Shown here: piece after piece, positions 41,697 to 50,340 of the stretch
How the letters are laid out: every line of letters begins with the position of its first letter
How positions within the stretch are numbered: position 1 is the stretch's first letter
Assembly: GCF_001625085.1 (NCBI RefSeq)
Contig: NZ_BDAW01000011.1
Location: forward strand, 118,009-182,008
DNA length: 64,000 nt
Origin: Nocardia acidivorans NBRC 108247
GTDB taxonomy: Bacteria; Actinomycetota; Actinomycetes; Mycobacteriales; Mycobacteriaceae
Direction of reading: 5' to 3'
The notes under the pieces: generated by a model
The model's database searches: none
What the model was told of the DNA's origin: nothing
The model's input: the letters and a program-made list of their open reading frames with translations, nothing else
Made by a program: the position numbers and the translations under genes

Positions 41697-42293
41697 CTAT
41701 CTGTTCAACGTTTCGGTGGTGTTGATGAGGACATCTGCGGCTTTGCTGATCTGTTCGTCGCTTATTGCCAGGGTGTCTGTTTCGTTGATGATCTCCATGG
41801 AGCTGACCCATGGGTCAATGCGAGTTGTCAGTTCGACAACTCCCTTAGTTTGGATCGGACCTGTTTTGATGCGAGCGTCTCGGATCCAGATCTCTTTGCT
41901 GTGCCCGGAGAGTGGCACGAACTTGTTTTCTTTCAGATAGGGGGTCAATCCGCCATCGGATTCGTCCGCTCGGGTCGGCCTGAGCGCGACGCTGGCGGTC
42001 AGATGCGGGCTGGTGATCTGGGTCGAGGAGAAGACACAGCCGCTGCCGTCTTTCACCGATTGCTCTGCCTTGCCCGCACTACCCCCGTAGGAAAGTTTGA
42101 CGCTGTCGATCGGGAAGTCGGCGCGGAAGTAGTCCAGGAATGGCGTACAGAACTCCTGCATCGTGTGCGCGGGTTTGCTGGTGTCGGACCCGCTGGTCGA
42201 GCACCCTGTGGCAGACGTGGCGATGGCCAGGAGAGCAAAGGCAACGAAGGATCCCGAACGAGCGCGGTCGGCGCGGTGGAGTCGGCTGCTCAT
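41697..42293 (-). CDS. DUF3558-type lipoprotein
   Basis: A 198-residue lipoprotein with lipobox ATGC (ALLAIATSATGCSTSGSD). The mature part has FCTPFLDYFRADFPIDSV, a paired Cys in SVKDGSGCVFSS, and a C-terminal helix IINETDTLAISDEQISKAAD. This layout fits the DUF3558-like lipoproteins frequent in Nocardia and often found near type VII secretion substrates. Its ATG overlaps the stop of the large TPR-type gene (ATGA), so it is the third gene of that operon. Its stop lies just beyond the right end of the IS256 remnant. Confidence 0.7.
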   Translation of the reverse strand: MSSRLHRADRARSGSFVAFALLAIATSATGCSTSGSDTSKPAHTMQEFCTPFLDYFRADFPIDSVKLSYGGSAGKAEQSVKDGSGCVFSSTQITSPHLTASVALRPTRADESDGGLTPYLKENKFVPLSGHSKEIWIRDARIKTGPIQTKGVVELTTRIDPWVSSMEIINETDTLAISDEQISKAADVLINTTETLNR

Positions 42294-44668
42294 CGGATCG
42301 CGGTCCTGCCTTCCATCATGTTAATTTTGAAGTGCTCGAGTTGGTCTTTCAGAATTCCGCCTCGATATGAATCGAGTATGTTCCCCAGGTTCGAGTCCAA
42401 GGTGGTCGCGTTACCGGCAGATCTTGCTGCGTCCTCATAGCTTTTCAGTTTGCCGTCGTCGGTGAAGAGGTTGCTGTATTGCGGGTTGTGCGCCAGCGAT
42501 CCGTCTTGGTTCTGCAGAACTTGTGCGACCTGGTATAGCGCTCGGGCGGGGGCGAAATCATGGGAGTTGTTGAAATTCGCTCGAGAGGGGTCCGGGGCCG
42601 TGTAGGCGTATCCGATCAGGTTCATTTTCGCGTAGGCGTTGGTGGCGTCCACCACCGGTCCGAAGATGTCCTTGACCACGGGAATGTACTTGGCGCCGGT
42701 GCTCATGATCCCCTTGCCGGTGTCCCAGTTCGCGCCATCGTTGGCGAAGTTCTGGATCGCGGCACGTATTTCGGTCGCCTTGCGCGCATCGAGTTCGGTG
42801 GTGAGTCCCTGGTCGACGAGGCCCAGGATCATTCCCGACTGGGTCGCCAACTCGTTGTGAGGGTTGGCGGGATCCGCGAGAACTGTATGCACCCAAGAGG
42901 TTTGGAGCTGTTGCGCCGCGGACAATGCCTTGGTGTTGAATGCGACGGCCGCGTCTTTGTCCGTATCGATGACCGAGAAGATCGCACGAGCGGCGACATG
43001 GTCGGCGGTGTCGCGGTCGGCGAGCAATCCCTTGAACTCGTGGGTGTTGAGGAACTGGTCCGAAACCCCGGCCATGGCGGGGACGTAAGGGCTGAGCGCG
43101 GATCCGAGGCCTTGCACAGCGAGCGGGTTGATCGCGCCCAGCGAAGCCGTCGAGCCGCCGTCGAGGTGAAGGAGGTCGCTTTTGTGTTCGGCGACGTAGT
43201 CCGCGACGCTGGAGGCTGTTTGTCCGGCGCGGGCAGAGATCGCGTAGTCGGTACTGGTGGCGTCAGATTCCACCCACGACAGCATTTTGCCGACCTGTTT
43301 GCCGTCGTCGTCCCAGTGGTGGTGCAGGAACCCGTCGAGCGCCTTACCTTGGCCAATGTCGTTGGGAAGATGAGTATCACCGGCTAGGACATCATGGACA
43401 GCGATCTTGTCCCGGCCGCCGACATCGACCAGATTCTGCAGCAGCGACTCCGCGGGTTGACCGCCGAGATTCTGATCGACGTAGATCGCGTGGCCGTTCA
43501 GTTTGGGCGCGAGGGCAGCAGCTTGCAGGAGCAGCTCGGTGTTGATCTGACTGCCGGGTGCGGATCTGGCGTCTGCCAGCCCCATCATCTTGGTCACCCG
43601 CGAAAGGTCGGAAGCGTTCAGGTGGGCGTACTGGATGTTGTTGTAGCCCTTGTCAACAGTGGTTTTGTCATAGCTGGCGGTGAGCGCGTTCCGCAGATCA
43701 GCAGGGAGCTGATTTAGGCCGCCCTGGGGGTGAAAGAAGTTGCCTAGCAACGGATCCGAACCGAGAGAATGCACATTCGGGTTGGCCAGGGTGTTCAATT
43801 GATTCGCGACCGTGGACGCCGCGGTGGTGTCGCTGATGGAGGTGAGGCGGTCGGTCATCGACGTCAGGCCGTTGAGGCCAGCGGTGTTATAGAACTCGTG
43901 GAGGTAGTTCCATTGCGCCTCAGTAAGATTGACCTGCTGACCGGCGTTGATCGCTTCCACGTCGGCGGGGGTGATGCCCGCCGCGGATAGTCGAGCGGCA
44001 ATGTGCTGCAGGTCGGCGTCGGTGGCGTTGCCACCCGCGACCAGCTTGCCGTCGTCGATGCCTTGCTGTTTCGCTGTCCCCGGATCGGTCAGCGAGCCCG
44101 GTTTGGCTCCTTGTGCCGCCTGAGGTAGTTGGCTGAACGCATTGGTGATGCCATCGGCCACGCCCTGTGCGGCGACTCCGGCGGCATGAAGCGCACCCTT
44201 GAGCGTTGTCGTGTACAGATCGGCTTGGCGTTGCAATGCCGCGAGTTTGATCGTGGCGCTGTTCTTGTCCTTGTCCGACAAGGCATTCGCTGTTTGCGCT
44301 AGCGACAAGCTCACAGTGCCGTCCTGCGCCCACCGGTAGCCCTCGCCGGTAAGCGTGGCGAGGGTCTGTTTCACCGTTTTCTGCGCGAATCGCATCCCGG
44401 GCGAGCCCACCGCGATCGCCGAACCGGCGCTTTCGAGCGCGCCGACGGTTTTGTAGCCGTCGTCGCGCACGGTCAGACCCTTGTCGCGCACCCCGTTGCC
44501 GAACTTGCCGACCAGATAGTCCGCCGAGTCGCCGACCGTGGTGTACATGCCGTCGAGTTCGGACTTGAGAGTGACCGACTGCTGTTTCCACGAGGTGCTC
44601 TGTGCATCGAGGGCATCGAGCTGCCAGCTGTTCACCTCGGAGACGGTCGGAACCGCGGCCTCGCCCAT
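42290..44668 (-). CDS. Large type VII-like accessory/substrate protein (TPR-repeat-region type)
   Basis: A 792-residue protein without signal peptide or transmembrane helix. Residues 1-110 look like a WXG100-type helical hairpin (SEVNSWQLDALDAQSTSWKQ, SVTLKSELDGMYTTVGDSAD). The middle is helical (EAQWNYLHEFYNTAGLNGLT, LADARSAPGSQINTELLLQA). The end has GAKYIPVVKDIFGPVVDATN. I recall similar proteins being annotated as TPR repeat region-containing in Nocardia and mycobacteria, near ESX-type genes; the TPR label is not evident by eye. It is preceded after 3 bp by an EspC-like gene and followed by a lipoprotein gene. It is probably a secreted substrate or effector. Confidence 0.65.
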   Translation of the reverse strand: MGEAAVPTVSEVNSWQLDALDAQSTSWKQQSVTLKSELDGMYTTVGDSADYLVGKFGNGVRDKGLTVRDDGYKTVGALESAGSAIAVGSPGMRFAQKTVKQTLATLTGEGYRWAQDGTVSLSLAQTANALSDKDKNSATIKLAALQRQADLYTTTLKGALHAAGVAAQGVADGITNAFSQLPQAAQGAKPGSLTDPGTAKQQGIDDGKLVAGGNATDADLQHIAARLSAAGITPADVEAINAGQQVNLTEAQWNYLHEFYNTAGLNGLTSMTDRLTSISDTTAASTVANQLNTLANPNVHSLGSDPLLGNFFHPQGGLNQLPADLRNALTASYDKTTVDKGYNNIQYAHLNASDLSRVTKMMGLADARSAPGSQINTELLLQAAALAPKLNGHAIYVDQNLGGQPAESLLQNLVDVGGRDKIAVHDVLAGDTHLPNDIGQGKALDGFLHHHWDDDGKQVGKMLSWVESDATSTDYAISARAGQTASSVADYVAEHKSDLLHLDGGSTASLGAINPLAVQGLGSALSPYVPAMAGVSDQFLNTHEFKGLLADRDTADHVAARAIFSVIDTDKDAAVAFNTKALSAAQQLQTSWVHTVLADPANPHNELATQSGMILGLVDQGLTTELDARKATEIRAAIQNFANDGANWDTGKGIMSTGAKYIPVVKDIFGPVVDATNAYAKMNLIGYAYTAPDPSRANFNNSHDFAPARALYQVAQVLQNQDGSLAHNPQYSNLFTDDGKLKSYEDAARSAGNATTLDSNLGNILDSYRGGILKDQLEHFKINMMEGRTAIR

Positions 44669-44671
44669 CGC

Positions 44672-44974
44672 TCAGTTTCCCTGCGGGAACTGGTTGGCGT
44701 TGTGCTGGTCCGTCGCCGCGATGCTCGCCGAACCCGACGCGGTCTTCATGGCCATCGTCCGTACCTGCTGCACCATCGCCTCGATAGCGGTAGCCGCTGA
44801 CGAGGCCCCGGACACCGCAGCCGCACCCACCTGCGTCCCCGCGACCGCGGTAGCCAGGGCTTGGGCTTTGTCGTCGGCGCGGATCGTGCCCAGAGTGTCA
44901 GCACTGGCGTTCATGGCGGTGACCATTGCCGCCACACGCTCATGATCGACATATAGGAAGTCATCATCGCTCAT
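44672..44974 (-). CDS. EspC/WXG100-like small secreted protein
   Basis: A 100-residue Ala/Thr-rich helical protein: DDFLYVDHERVAAMVTAMNA, then GTQVGAAAVSGASSAATAIE and MVQQVRTMAMKTASGSASIA. The length, the absence of a signal peptide and the two-helix pattern fit EspC/WXG100-like type VII substrates, though the WXG turn is not present. AGGGGG lies before the ATG at 44974. It is the first gene of a three-gene operon with the large protein and a lipoprotein. No ESX core genes (eccC, eccD) are in the window. Confidence 0.7.
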   Translation of the reverse strand: MSDDDFLYVDHERVAAMVTAMNASADTLGTIRADDKAQALATAVAGTQVGAAAVSGASSAATAIEAMVQQVRTMAMKTASGSASIAATDQHNANQFPQGN

Positions 44975-45122
44975 TGCGGATCCCCCTCGACGAGTCAGCG
45001 ATCTTTGATAGCTCTCGGACACTGTAATAGACCGGAAACCAGCGCTTCCTGCACTGAACCAGACGCGGCGCAAACGAACAGATCGATGCCCACGAGGCGT
45101 GGTTGCAGCCGATGTCGGGGTG

Positions 45123-45536
45123 TCATTCGGCGGCGATGCGTGACTTGCGCTGGTAGGGATCGTCGTCTTCCTCCCACGCGTCCTCGGCCACCGCGGGTCG
45201 TACGGGTGCTCGTTGGGGAGCGTCACCGATATTCTCGATGGCCTGGGAGATGCGCGAATCGGACTGAACCTCGTACACCAGGTTCTGGACCTGTTCCTGT
45301 GCTTGCTCGCGAGCGCGGTTGATCAAATCGGCGATCAGCGTGCCGAGTTCCCGACTGTTCAGGACGACCGCGTCGTCTATTACTACGGCCCTGACCTGTC
45401 CATTTGCGTAGACGTCGACATACACGCCGTCCGAACGCAATGCCGTGTGCTCGTTACTCAACGCATCGGCCAGCCGGTCCATCTTCGTGGCCAGCGATGC
45501 GTGATACCCCCACGATCCTGGTTGCGGCGAACTCAC
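45123..45536 (-). CDS. YbaB/EbfC-like (EspL-type) protein
   Basis: A 137-residue protein with a YbaB-like core: YHASLATKMDRLADALSNEH, then VYVDVYANGQVRAVVIDDAV and ADLINRAREQAQEQVQNLVY. The tail is acidic. YbaB-like proteins bind DNA, and EspL-type members accompany ESX loci. GTG 45536 has AAGGGG upstream; the open frame reaches 45635. It lies 148 bp upstream of the EspC-like gene on the same strand and probably belongs to the same type VII-like group. Confidence 0.72.
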   Translation of the reverse strand: MSSPQPGSWGYHASLATKMDRLADALSNEHTALRSDGVYVDVYANGQVRAVVIDDAVVLNSRELGTLIADLINRAREQAQEQVQNLVYEVQSDSRISQAIENIGDAPQRAPVRPAVAEDAWEEDDDPYQRKSRIAAE

Positions 45537-45691
45537 CTCGACCCCTTCCGCAAGATGACGTTCGGACGATCCTAGTGCTAGGCAGCATCCCCTCGACGAA
45601 GGCTGGGTGCGCTCTTGGCTCGCGTTGCCGGACACGCGCTGACCAAGTGGCGCGCGGACGGAGATCGCCGCGTCCTATACCGTGCTGCGCT

Positions 45692-46966
45692 GTGCCGTTG
45701 CTGACGTTGCTTCGCCGACCGCCGATCGCGGCGATCTGGACCGCGCAGCTGCTGAGCATCCTCGGTGACCGCTGCTACGCCTTGGCGATCATGTGGGTCG
45801 CATTGCAACGCTCCGGACCGGTCGCCATGGGCGCGGTCGCGATCGCCGAAAGCGTGCCCTTCATCCTGATCGGAGCCTTCGGAGCCGCACTGCTACACCG
45901 GTGCGCGAACTTCCGGACCCTCGCCGGAATCGACAGCGCGCGTGCACTTTTGGTGCTTGCGGTGCCCGTGGTATGGAACATCGGCGGGACCACCGCAATG
46001 CTGACGGTCGCCATGGTCCTGGGTGCTTTGGCGGCGATCTTCGATCCATCCCTCGGCGCGTTGGTACCGGACCTGGTCACCGAAGCCGAGCGACCCGCGC
46101 TGGTCGCGGCCATGGACATCAACGGACGCATCGCTCGCATCGCGGGCCCGGCACTCGCCGGTGCACTGCTGCTGGTCTTACCCGTCACCAGTTTGTTCGC
46201 CGCAGACGCAGGCACATTCGCGGTATCCGCACTGGCACTGATGTTCCTGGCAAGAACAACCACCTCAGCAGTGGCAACGCCGGCGGGCTCCGACTTCCCC
46301 TCCCCCGTGCCGAAGCGAGCGAGTGCGCGTGCGTTGCTTCGCGAATCTCCAACGCTCAGTGCGGCATTCGTTGTCCACGCCGCAGGGCTGTTCCTGACAG
46401 CCTTGCCCGGAATCGGTCTGCCATTGTTGTTGGCCCACCAGCTCGGTGCCAGCCCCTCCGCATACGGATGGGTCCTCACCTCCACCGGGACCGCGGGACT
46501 GCTCGGGAACCTCACCGCGGCCAGGATCGGGCCGACCGCGGCGTTCCTGCCGCGCTTCTGCGCCGCGTGGGCGCTCGCCGGTGTACTGCTCGCGGCGACC
46601 GGCGCAGCGAACAACTTCGCGCTGGTGCTGATGTTCGCGAGTCTGTCAGGGTTCGTGACCCCATTCATTTCGATCACGCTCGGCACACAACTGGCCGCGT
46701 ATTCGCGTCCGGCGCGGTTGCGGTTGATGTCGATCAACCACACCGTGATGCGCACCGCCGGCACCGCGGGGATGGCGATCATCCCCGCACTCATCGCCTC
46801 CGCACCCGCACGCGGATTCATCCTCGGCGGAACATCACTGGCCGTTGTCGCGGTCACGGCCTGGGCGATCTCGGTGACCGTGGCACGCGCTCCCCGCATA
46901 CGCAGCGTGCGGGTGACCGAGGCATCCTCGACCACCCGCACGAGTTCAACTGATCAAGCAGCCTGA
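45692..46966 (+). CDS. MFS transporter
   Basis: A 424-residue integral membrane protein with about 12 helices. The N-terminus PPIAAIWTAQLLSILGDRCY is characteristic of the drug-exporter-like MFS_3 branch. GALAAIFDPSLGALVPDLVT, RIARIAGPALAGALLLVLP and LPLLLAHQLGASPSAYGWVL follow. GTG 45692 is chosen because the membrane part begins directly after it; the frame upstream is a shadow of the YbaB gene. It is convergent with the hypothetical gene at 46954 (13-bp overlap) and may export the product of that group. Confidence 0.85.
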   Translation: MPLLTLLRRPPIAAIWTAQLLSILGDRCYALAIMWVALQRSGPVAMGAVAIAESVPFILIGAFGAALLHRCANFRTLAGIDSARALLVLAVPVVWNIGGTTAMLTVAMVLGALAAIFDPSLGALVPDLVTEAERPALVAAMDINGRIARIAGPALAGALLLVLPVTSLFAADAGTFAVSALALMFLARTTTSAVATPAGSDFPSPVPKRASARALLRESPTLSAAFVVHAAGLFLTALPGIGLPLLLAHQLGASPSAYGWVLTSTGTAGLLGNLTAARIGPTAAFLPRFCAAWALAGVLLAATGAANNFALVLMFASLSGFVTPFISITLGTQLAAYSRPARLRLMSINHTVMRTAGTAGMAIIPALIASAPARGFILGGTSLAVVAVTAWAISVTVARAPRIRSVRVTEASSTTRTSSTDQAA

Positions 46967-47409
46967 GCGATATCGACCAGGTAGTGCACGACCTCGACAT
47001 CCTCGACCGTCAGGCCGAGCATGTCGTAGATGCGCCGGTGCATCACCGACAGATAAGCGCCGGCACGGTCGGCGTAGAACTCCGGGTCGTACCAGGCGAC
47101 GCCGAGTAGTACCCAGCCGCCGCCGGTTCCACAGTCCGGGTCGACCTTGAACCATGTCGATTGCCAGTCCCACAACATCAGTTCTTCAGGGCGGTTGCGC
47201 AACTTGTCATCGGACTGGCGCAGGGCATCGATCACCGCGGCGGCGATCTCGGCGGTGCGGCAGTAATAGCTGCACTCGGACTTGGCGAACAGGACCTTAT
47301 TGCCGCGGCGCGGTGTGCCGGGGCCTTCTCCTTCCAATACCCGCACCAGGGTGACCGGGCTCGCGGGAATGACTGTGCCGAGTGTCGGTGAAATGGTTGG
47401 TGCCGACAT
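46954..47409 (-). CDS. Hypothetical protein in the dioxygenase/DUF4254 operon
   Basis: A 151-residue cytosolic protein of unknown family. Notable segments are GNKVLFAKSECSYYCRTAEI, MLWDWQSTWFKVDPDCGTGG and WVLLGVAWYDPEFYADRAGA. Several Cys, Trp and Tyr residues are present. GGGAG lies seven bases before the ATG at 47409. It is 56 bp downstream of the dioxygenase gene on the same strand, so it is likely the last gene of that operon. Confidence 0.6.
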   Translation of the reverse strand: MSAPTISPTLGTVIPASPVTLVRVLEGEGPGTPRRGNKVLFAKSECSYYCRTAEIAAAVIDALRQSDDKLRNRPEELMLWDWQSTWFKVDPDCGTGGGWVLLGVAWYDPEFYADRAGAYLSVMHRRIYDMLGLTVEDVEVVHYLVDIAQAA

Positions 47410-47465
47410 GGTGTATCTCCCTACCAAGATTGGCGAATAGGGTTCTTCCGCAACCTCTTTGACGG

Positions 47466-48152
47466 TTATGGAAGCCTGAGGGGCTGCCAGCCTTCGCGGC
47501 GGGTAGCCGAGCCACGCAGATATGCGCTGCGGCGGGCGTAGACGATGTTCAAGCCGATGCGTGGACGCTGTGTTGAGTTCGGGCCTGATCGGTGCAGCAG
47601 CCGGGTGTCGAACAGCAGGGCTTCGCCCGCTGTGGTTGGCACCGTGGTGAATTCGCAGTCGTTCAGGCGTGGATCATCGTGTGCTGCCAGCGCACCGGTG
47701 GCGTCGAAGGCGTGTGGCAGATAACCCCAACGATGTGATCCGACCGAGAACTGCAGTGCGCCAGCGGCTTCGGGTGCATCGCTGATAGAAAGCCAGCACG
47801 ACACCGACCGAACCGGGTCGAGTTCGATATCGACGCTGACACCGTCCTGATGCATCGGCACTTCGGTCAGCTCGCCGGGCCATTTGGTCACGAGGAACGT
47901 TTGATCGACACCTGCCTCGGGTCCGATCAGACGGGCGACGCGATTGATCACTGTCGGGGCCTGTACCAAGTCCTGCGCCCACGCCTCGCTCAGATGAGGG
48001 TTGCGTACCACCGCGGTTCGGTTCGGTGCGGGTACCGAGCTGAGGTAATGCGCCAGCGCCCGCGCGGCCTGACTGGTTGTCCACTGAATCGGCGGCAGAT
48101 ATCCGCGCTGCCCGAACAGGCTGGGCGCCGAACGCCGCGTCTGACGTGTCAT
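47466..48152 (-). CDS. Phytanoyl-CoA dioxygenase family (Fe(II)/2-oxoglutarate) protein
   Basis: A 228-residue protein with the jelly-roll iron site: EVPMHQDGVSVDIELDP supplies the HXD pair, and GEALLFDTRLLHRSGPNSTQ supplies the distal His with an Arg/Ser for 2-oxoglutarate. RSVSCWLSISDAPEAAGALQ and FSVGSHRWGYLPH are typical of the PhyH family. It presumably hydroxylates a small molecule, perhaps a natural product. The ATG at 48152 overlaps the DUF4254 stop (ATGA) and has GGAGGAC upstream. Operon partners are a small lipoprotein, DUF4254 and a hypothetical protein. Confidence 0.87.
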   Translation of the reverse strand: MTRQTRRSAPSLFGQRGYLPPIQWTTSQAARALAHYLSSVPAPNRTAVVRNPHLSEAWAQDLVQAPTVINRVARLIGPEAGVDQTFLVTKWPGELTEVPMHQDGVSVDIELDPVRSVSCWLSISDAPEAAGALQFSVGSHRWGYLPHAFDATGALAAHDDPRLNDCEFTTVPTTAGEALLFDTRLLHRSGPNSTQRPRIGLNIVYARRSAYLRGSATRREGWQPLRLP

Positions 48153-48709
48153 CGGTGTTTGTCCTCCGGGAACAGGGGCTGACCGTCGGCCACCTCGGCC
48201 ACAAGGTCGGTCCATCGGCCGGCCATCACAGCCAGCTCCTGCCATGCCGAATGCACCTCATGCCCAACGCTGTCGCAGTGGCGCAGAAGCTCATTCGCCG
48301 CGACTTGAGCCAGCGCCATCCGCGCGATCAACTCCCCCAGCGATTCACTGGCCGGGCGCAAGGCGTGCAGGCACACCCACGTATCGACCGAATCGATCAG
48401 TACACGGTTGGCTGTCGCGAACCCCGGCCAGCTGGCGTTGTGGCGGTTGACTTGGTGGAGTTCGGCCAACGCTCGTGCGCACGCGGTGATCGGATGTGCG
48501 TCGGGTTCCTCGCCGAGGTCGCCGCAGAACGCGGCGAACAACTCGTGCCAGTCCGGCAGGATCGGCCGAACGGATGCGTCCTCAGCAGGCAGGCGACTCC
48601 GCTTCGCGGCCTCGCCAATCACGATCGACAACCGCTCGAGGTCGCGCGCTCCCGCTTCAAGCGCACTTGGATATCGGCCACGGTGAGCCGAGTCTCCTGC
48701 GGATCCCAA
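48149..48709 (-). CDS. DUF4254 protein (start uncertain)
   Basis: A mostly helical protein of about 186 residues. The C-terminal part fits the DUF4254 pattern: ACARALAELHQVNRHNASWP, DSVDTWVCLHALRPASESLG, LIARMALAQVAANELLR, then HSAWQELAVMAGRWTDLVAE. Function is unknown. The N-terminus (YPSALEAGARDLERLSIVIG) lies within the end of the small lipoprotein gene in another frame. No ATG fits; TTG 48709 is a guess, and the frame is open to 48979. A frameshift joining it to the lipoprotein reading frame cannot be excluded. The stop overlaps the dioxygenase start. Confidence 0.65.
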   Translation of the reverse strand: MGSAGDSAHRGRYPSALEAGARDLERLSIVIGEAAKRSRLPAEDASVRPILPDWHELFAAFCGDLGEEPDAHPITACARALAELHQVNRHNASWPGFATANRVLIDSVDTWVCLHALRPASESLGELIARMALAQVAANELLRHCDSVGHEVHSAWQELAVMAGRWTDLVAEVADGQPLFPEDKHR

Positions 48710-48783
48710 GCAGGCTGGAGTAGCTGAGCGACGCAGCCTGAAAGCACGGCGGCAATGGCCAATGAGATGAGAACCAACGACAT
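48619..48783 (-). CDS. Very small lipoprotein
   Basis: A 54-residue frame starting at ATG 48783, with GGGAGG upstream. It begins LVLISLAIAAVLSGCVAQLL, a short signal ending in the lipobox LSGC. The tail is AWDPQETRLTVADIQVRLKR. It overlaps the start of the DUF4254 gene and heads the operon. It could be a genuine micro-lipoprotein or the N-terminus of a frameshifted larger protein. Confidence 0.5.
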   Translation of the reverse strand: MSLVLISLAIAAVLSGCVAQLLQPAWDPQETRLTVADIQVRLKRERATSSGCRS

Positions 48784-48861
48784 TTCGGGCCTCCCTTGTG
48801 GAAGCACCCGGCGTCGACCGCCTCGCAGGATCAGGTAACCCGAGCAATGGAAACCACCTGA

Positions 48862-48892
48862 TCCGTACGGTGTGAGGTCGGTTCCGTACGGT
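48862..48892. promoter_or_regulatory. Paired CCGTACGG operator-like sites
   Basis: TCCGTACGGT occurs at 48862-48871 and again at 48883-48892. Each contains the perfect palindrome CCGTACGG, and the two are 21 bp apart, two helical turns. They lie 80-110 bp upstream of the small lipoprotein start, in the promoter region of the dioxygenase operon. The binding protein is unknown; the XRE regulator at 49061-50299 is the nearest candidate. Confidence 0.45.
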
Positions 48893-49060
48893 CGACGCCG
48901 GATGCCTATTGAGCGTCGCCGATGTCGCGCTTGTTTTGTTCCCCAGCGGAACACGCCCCGGTCCGGCCAGACAACACACCGAGACATGACATCAGTCAAA
49001 CCGGCCAATCCCGACAAATGTCACCCGGATTGCCATGGGCCGCACCGCGTTTGAAGCGGA

Positions 49061-50299
49061 CTAATTGGGGACAACACCTATGCGCTGCGCCAGTCGGCCG
49101 AGATCGCCTTTCGCCAGGTCTCGGCGCGCGCTGCGCATCATGTGGCCGACAAGTTCGCGGACGTTGCTCATCCCCCGAACATGCTGCGGTGCAATGTGTT
49201 CAGCACGCAGCAGGGCCACGATCGATGCATCCCAGCGCTTTTCCATCGCGTTCGCGCGACCGACCTCGACGAAATACTGTGCCCTGCGGCCCAACGCGGG
49301 GATCAGCTCCGGATTTACCCGCGGGGCGAGCCCGATCACAGCACCGGAATCGCGCTTCTCCATCGCCGACGACATTCGCCACAGCGCAACGTTATTACCG
49401 CCGAAGGTCGGATTCCTCAGGATCGACCAACCGGTCTGCGCTCCGCCTAGACGCCGGGCGAATTCGTCCGCCTCATCCAGGTGCGCGGCGGGATCGCCTC
49501 CCAAGCTTGCCGTTACGAGACCCGCTTGCAGATGCAACATCCCCAGCGTTTCCATCTCGCCCACTGTCCGAGCCGTTGGTGCGTACTTTTCTGCCGCCTT
49601 TTCGGCGATCTCGAGCGCCGTCGGCAGAGCCCCGGGCCGCGACAGCAGAATCTGGGAGCGGTCGAACGTGGCGGCAGCGGCTGCGGCAGTTCCGCCGACA
49701 TGGGCCGCAGCGACCTCGGACTGATCCGCGGCCGTCCAGGACAGTGCTGGATATCCCCACGCGCGCAACGCTTTCGCCACCGTGTCGGTCACCGATGACA
49801 AGATATCCCACGCTATTTCTTGCTGATGACCTGAGGTTTCGCGGATTTGCTTGTAGCAGTCGGAGATCAGCGGCGCCAGCATCGGAGCAACCCGACCGTA
49901 CTGGCAATTGATTCGAAGGTCCCGCGCGACATCAGCTGCGGCGGCGAGCTCCTCCAGGCTACGTGTCGGCCCGACAGCTGTTGTATTGCCTGATGTCCAC
50001 AGAGCCACCTCGATTTCCGGCACTGCGGAGTGGAACTCGGACGCTCGGGGATCGAACCGGTCCTGCTCATGTTCGGTGAGGTCACGGACATCGCACTGTA
50101 GCGCCTTTGCCAGGGCGTGCAATTCCTGCCGAGAATCTACGGGGCGCCGACCTGTCTCGTACTTCGCCAGGACGCTGCGCGAGATCCCCGTCAGGTCCGC
50201 CAGAACCTGCTGAGTCATCCCGCGCCGCCTGCGAATCGCGGCAACCCGGCTCCCGATATACCGGGTGGCGTCGGTACCAGGAATCGGCGAGATTGCCAT
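49061..50299 (-). CDS. XRE family transcriptional regulator
   Basis: A 412-residue regulator. Residues about 10-70 are the HTH: RVAAIRRRRGMTQQVLADLT, then GISRSVLAKYETGRRPVDSR. The remainder is helical and probably TPR-like (PGALPTALEIAEKAAEKYAP, TLGMLHLQAGLVTASLGGDP, ALGRRAQYFVEVGRANAMEK), as in many large actinobacterial XRE proteins. It is divergent from a flavoprotein gene with only 41 bp between the starts. That XRE/flavoprotein pairing is frequent in Nocardia and Streptomyces. It may also act on the dioxygenase operon downstream. Confidence 0.9.
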   Translation of the reverse strand: MAISPIPGTDATRYIGSRVAAIRRRRGMTQQVLADLTGISRSVLAKYETGRRPVDSRQELHALAKALQCDVRDLTEHEQDRFDPRASEFHSAVPEIEVALWTSGNTTAVGPTRSLEELAAAADVARDLRINCQYGRVAPMLAPLISDCYKQIRETSGHQQEIAWDILSSVTDTVAKALRAWGYPALSWTAADQSEVAAAHVGGTAAAAAATFDRSQILLSRPGALPTALEIAEKAAEKYAPTARTVGEMETLGMLHLQAGLVTASLGGDPAAHLDEADEFARRLGGAQTGWSILRNPTFGGNNVALWRMSSAMEKRDSGAVIGLAPRVNPELIPALGRRAQYFVEVGRANAMEKRWDASIVALLRAEHIAPQHVRGMSNVRELVGHMMRSARRDLAKGDLGRLAQRIGVVPN

Positions 50300-50340
50300 C
50301 TCGGCGTGTCCCCTTCTGGTCGATAACTCATGCTAGTCAC

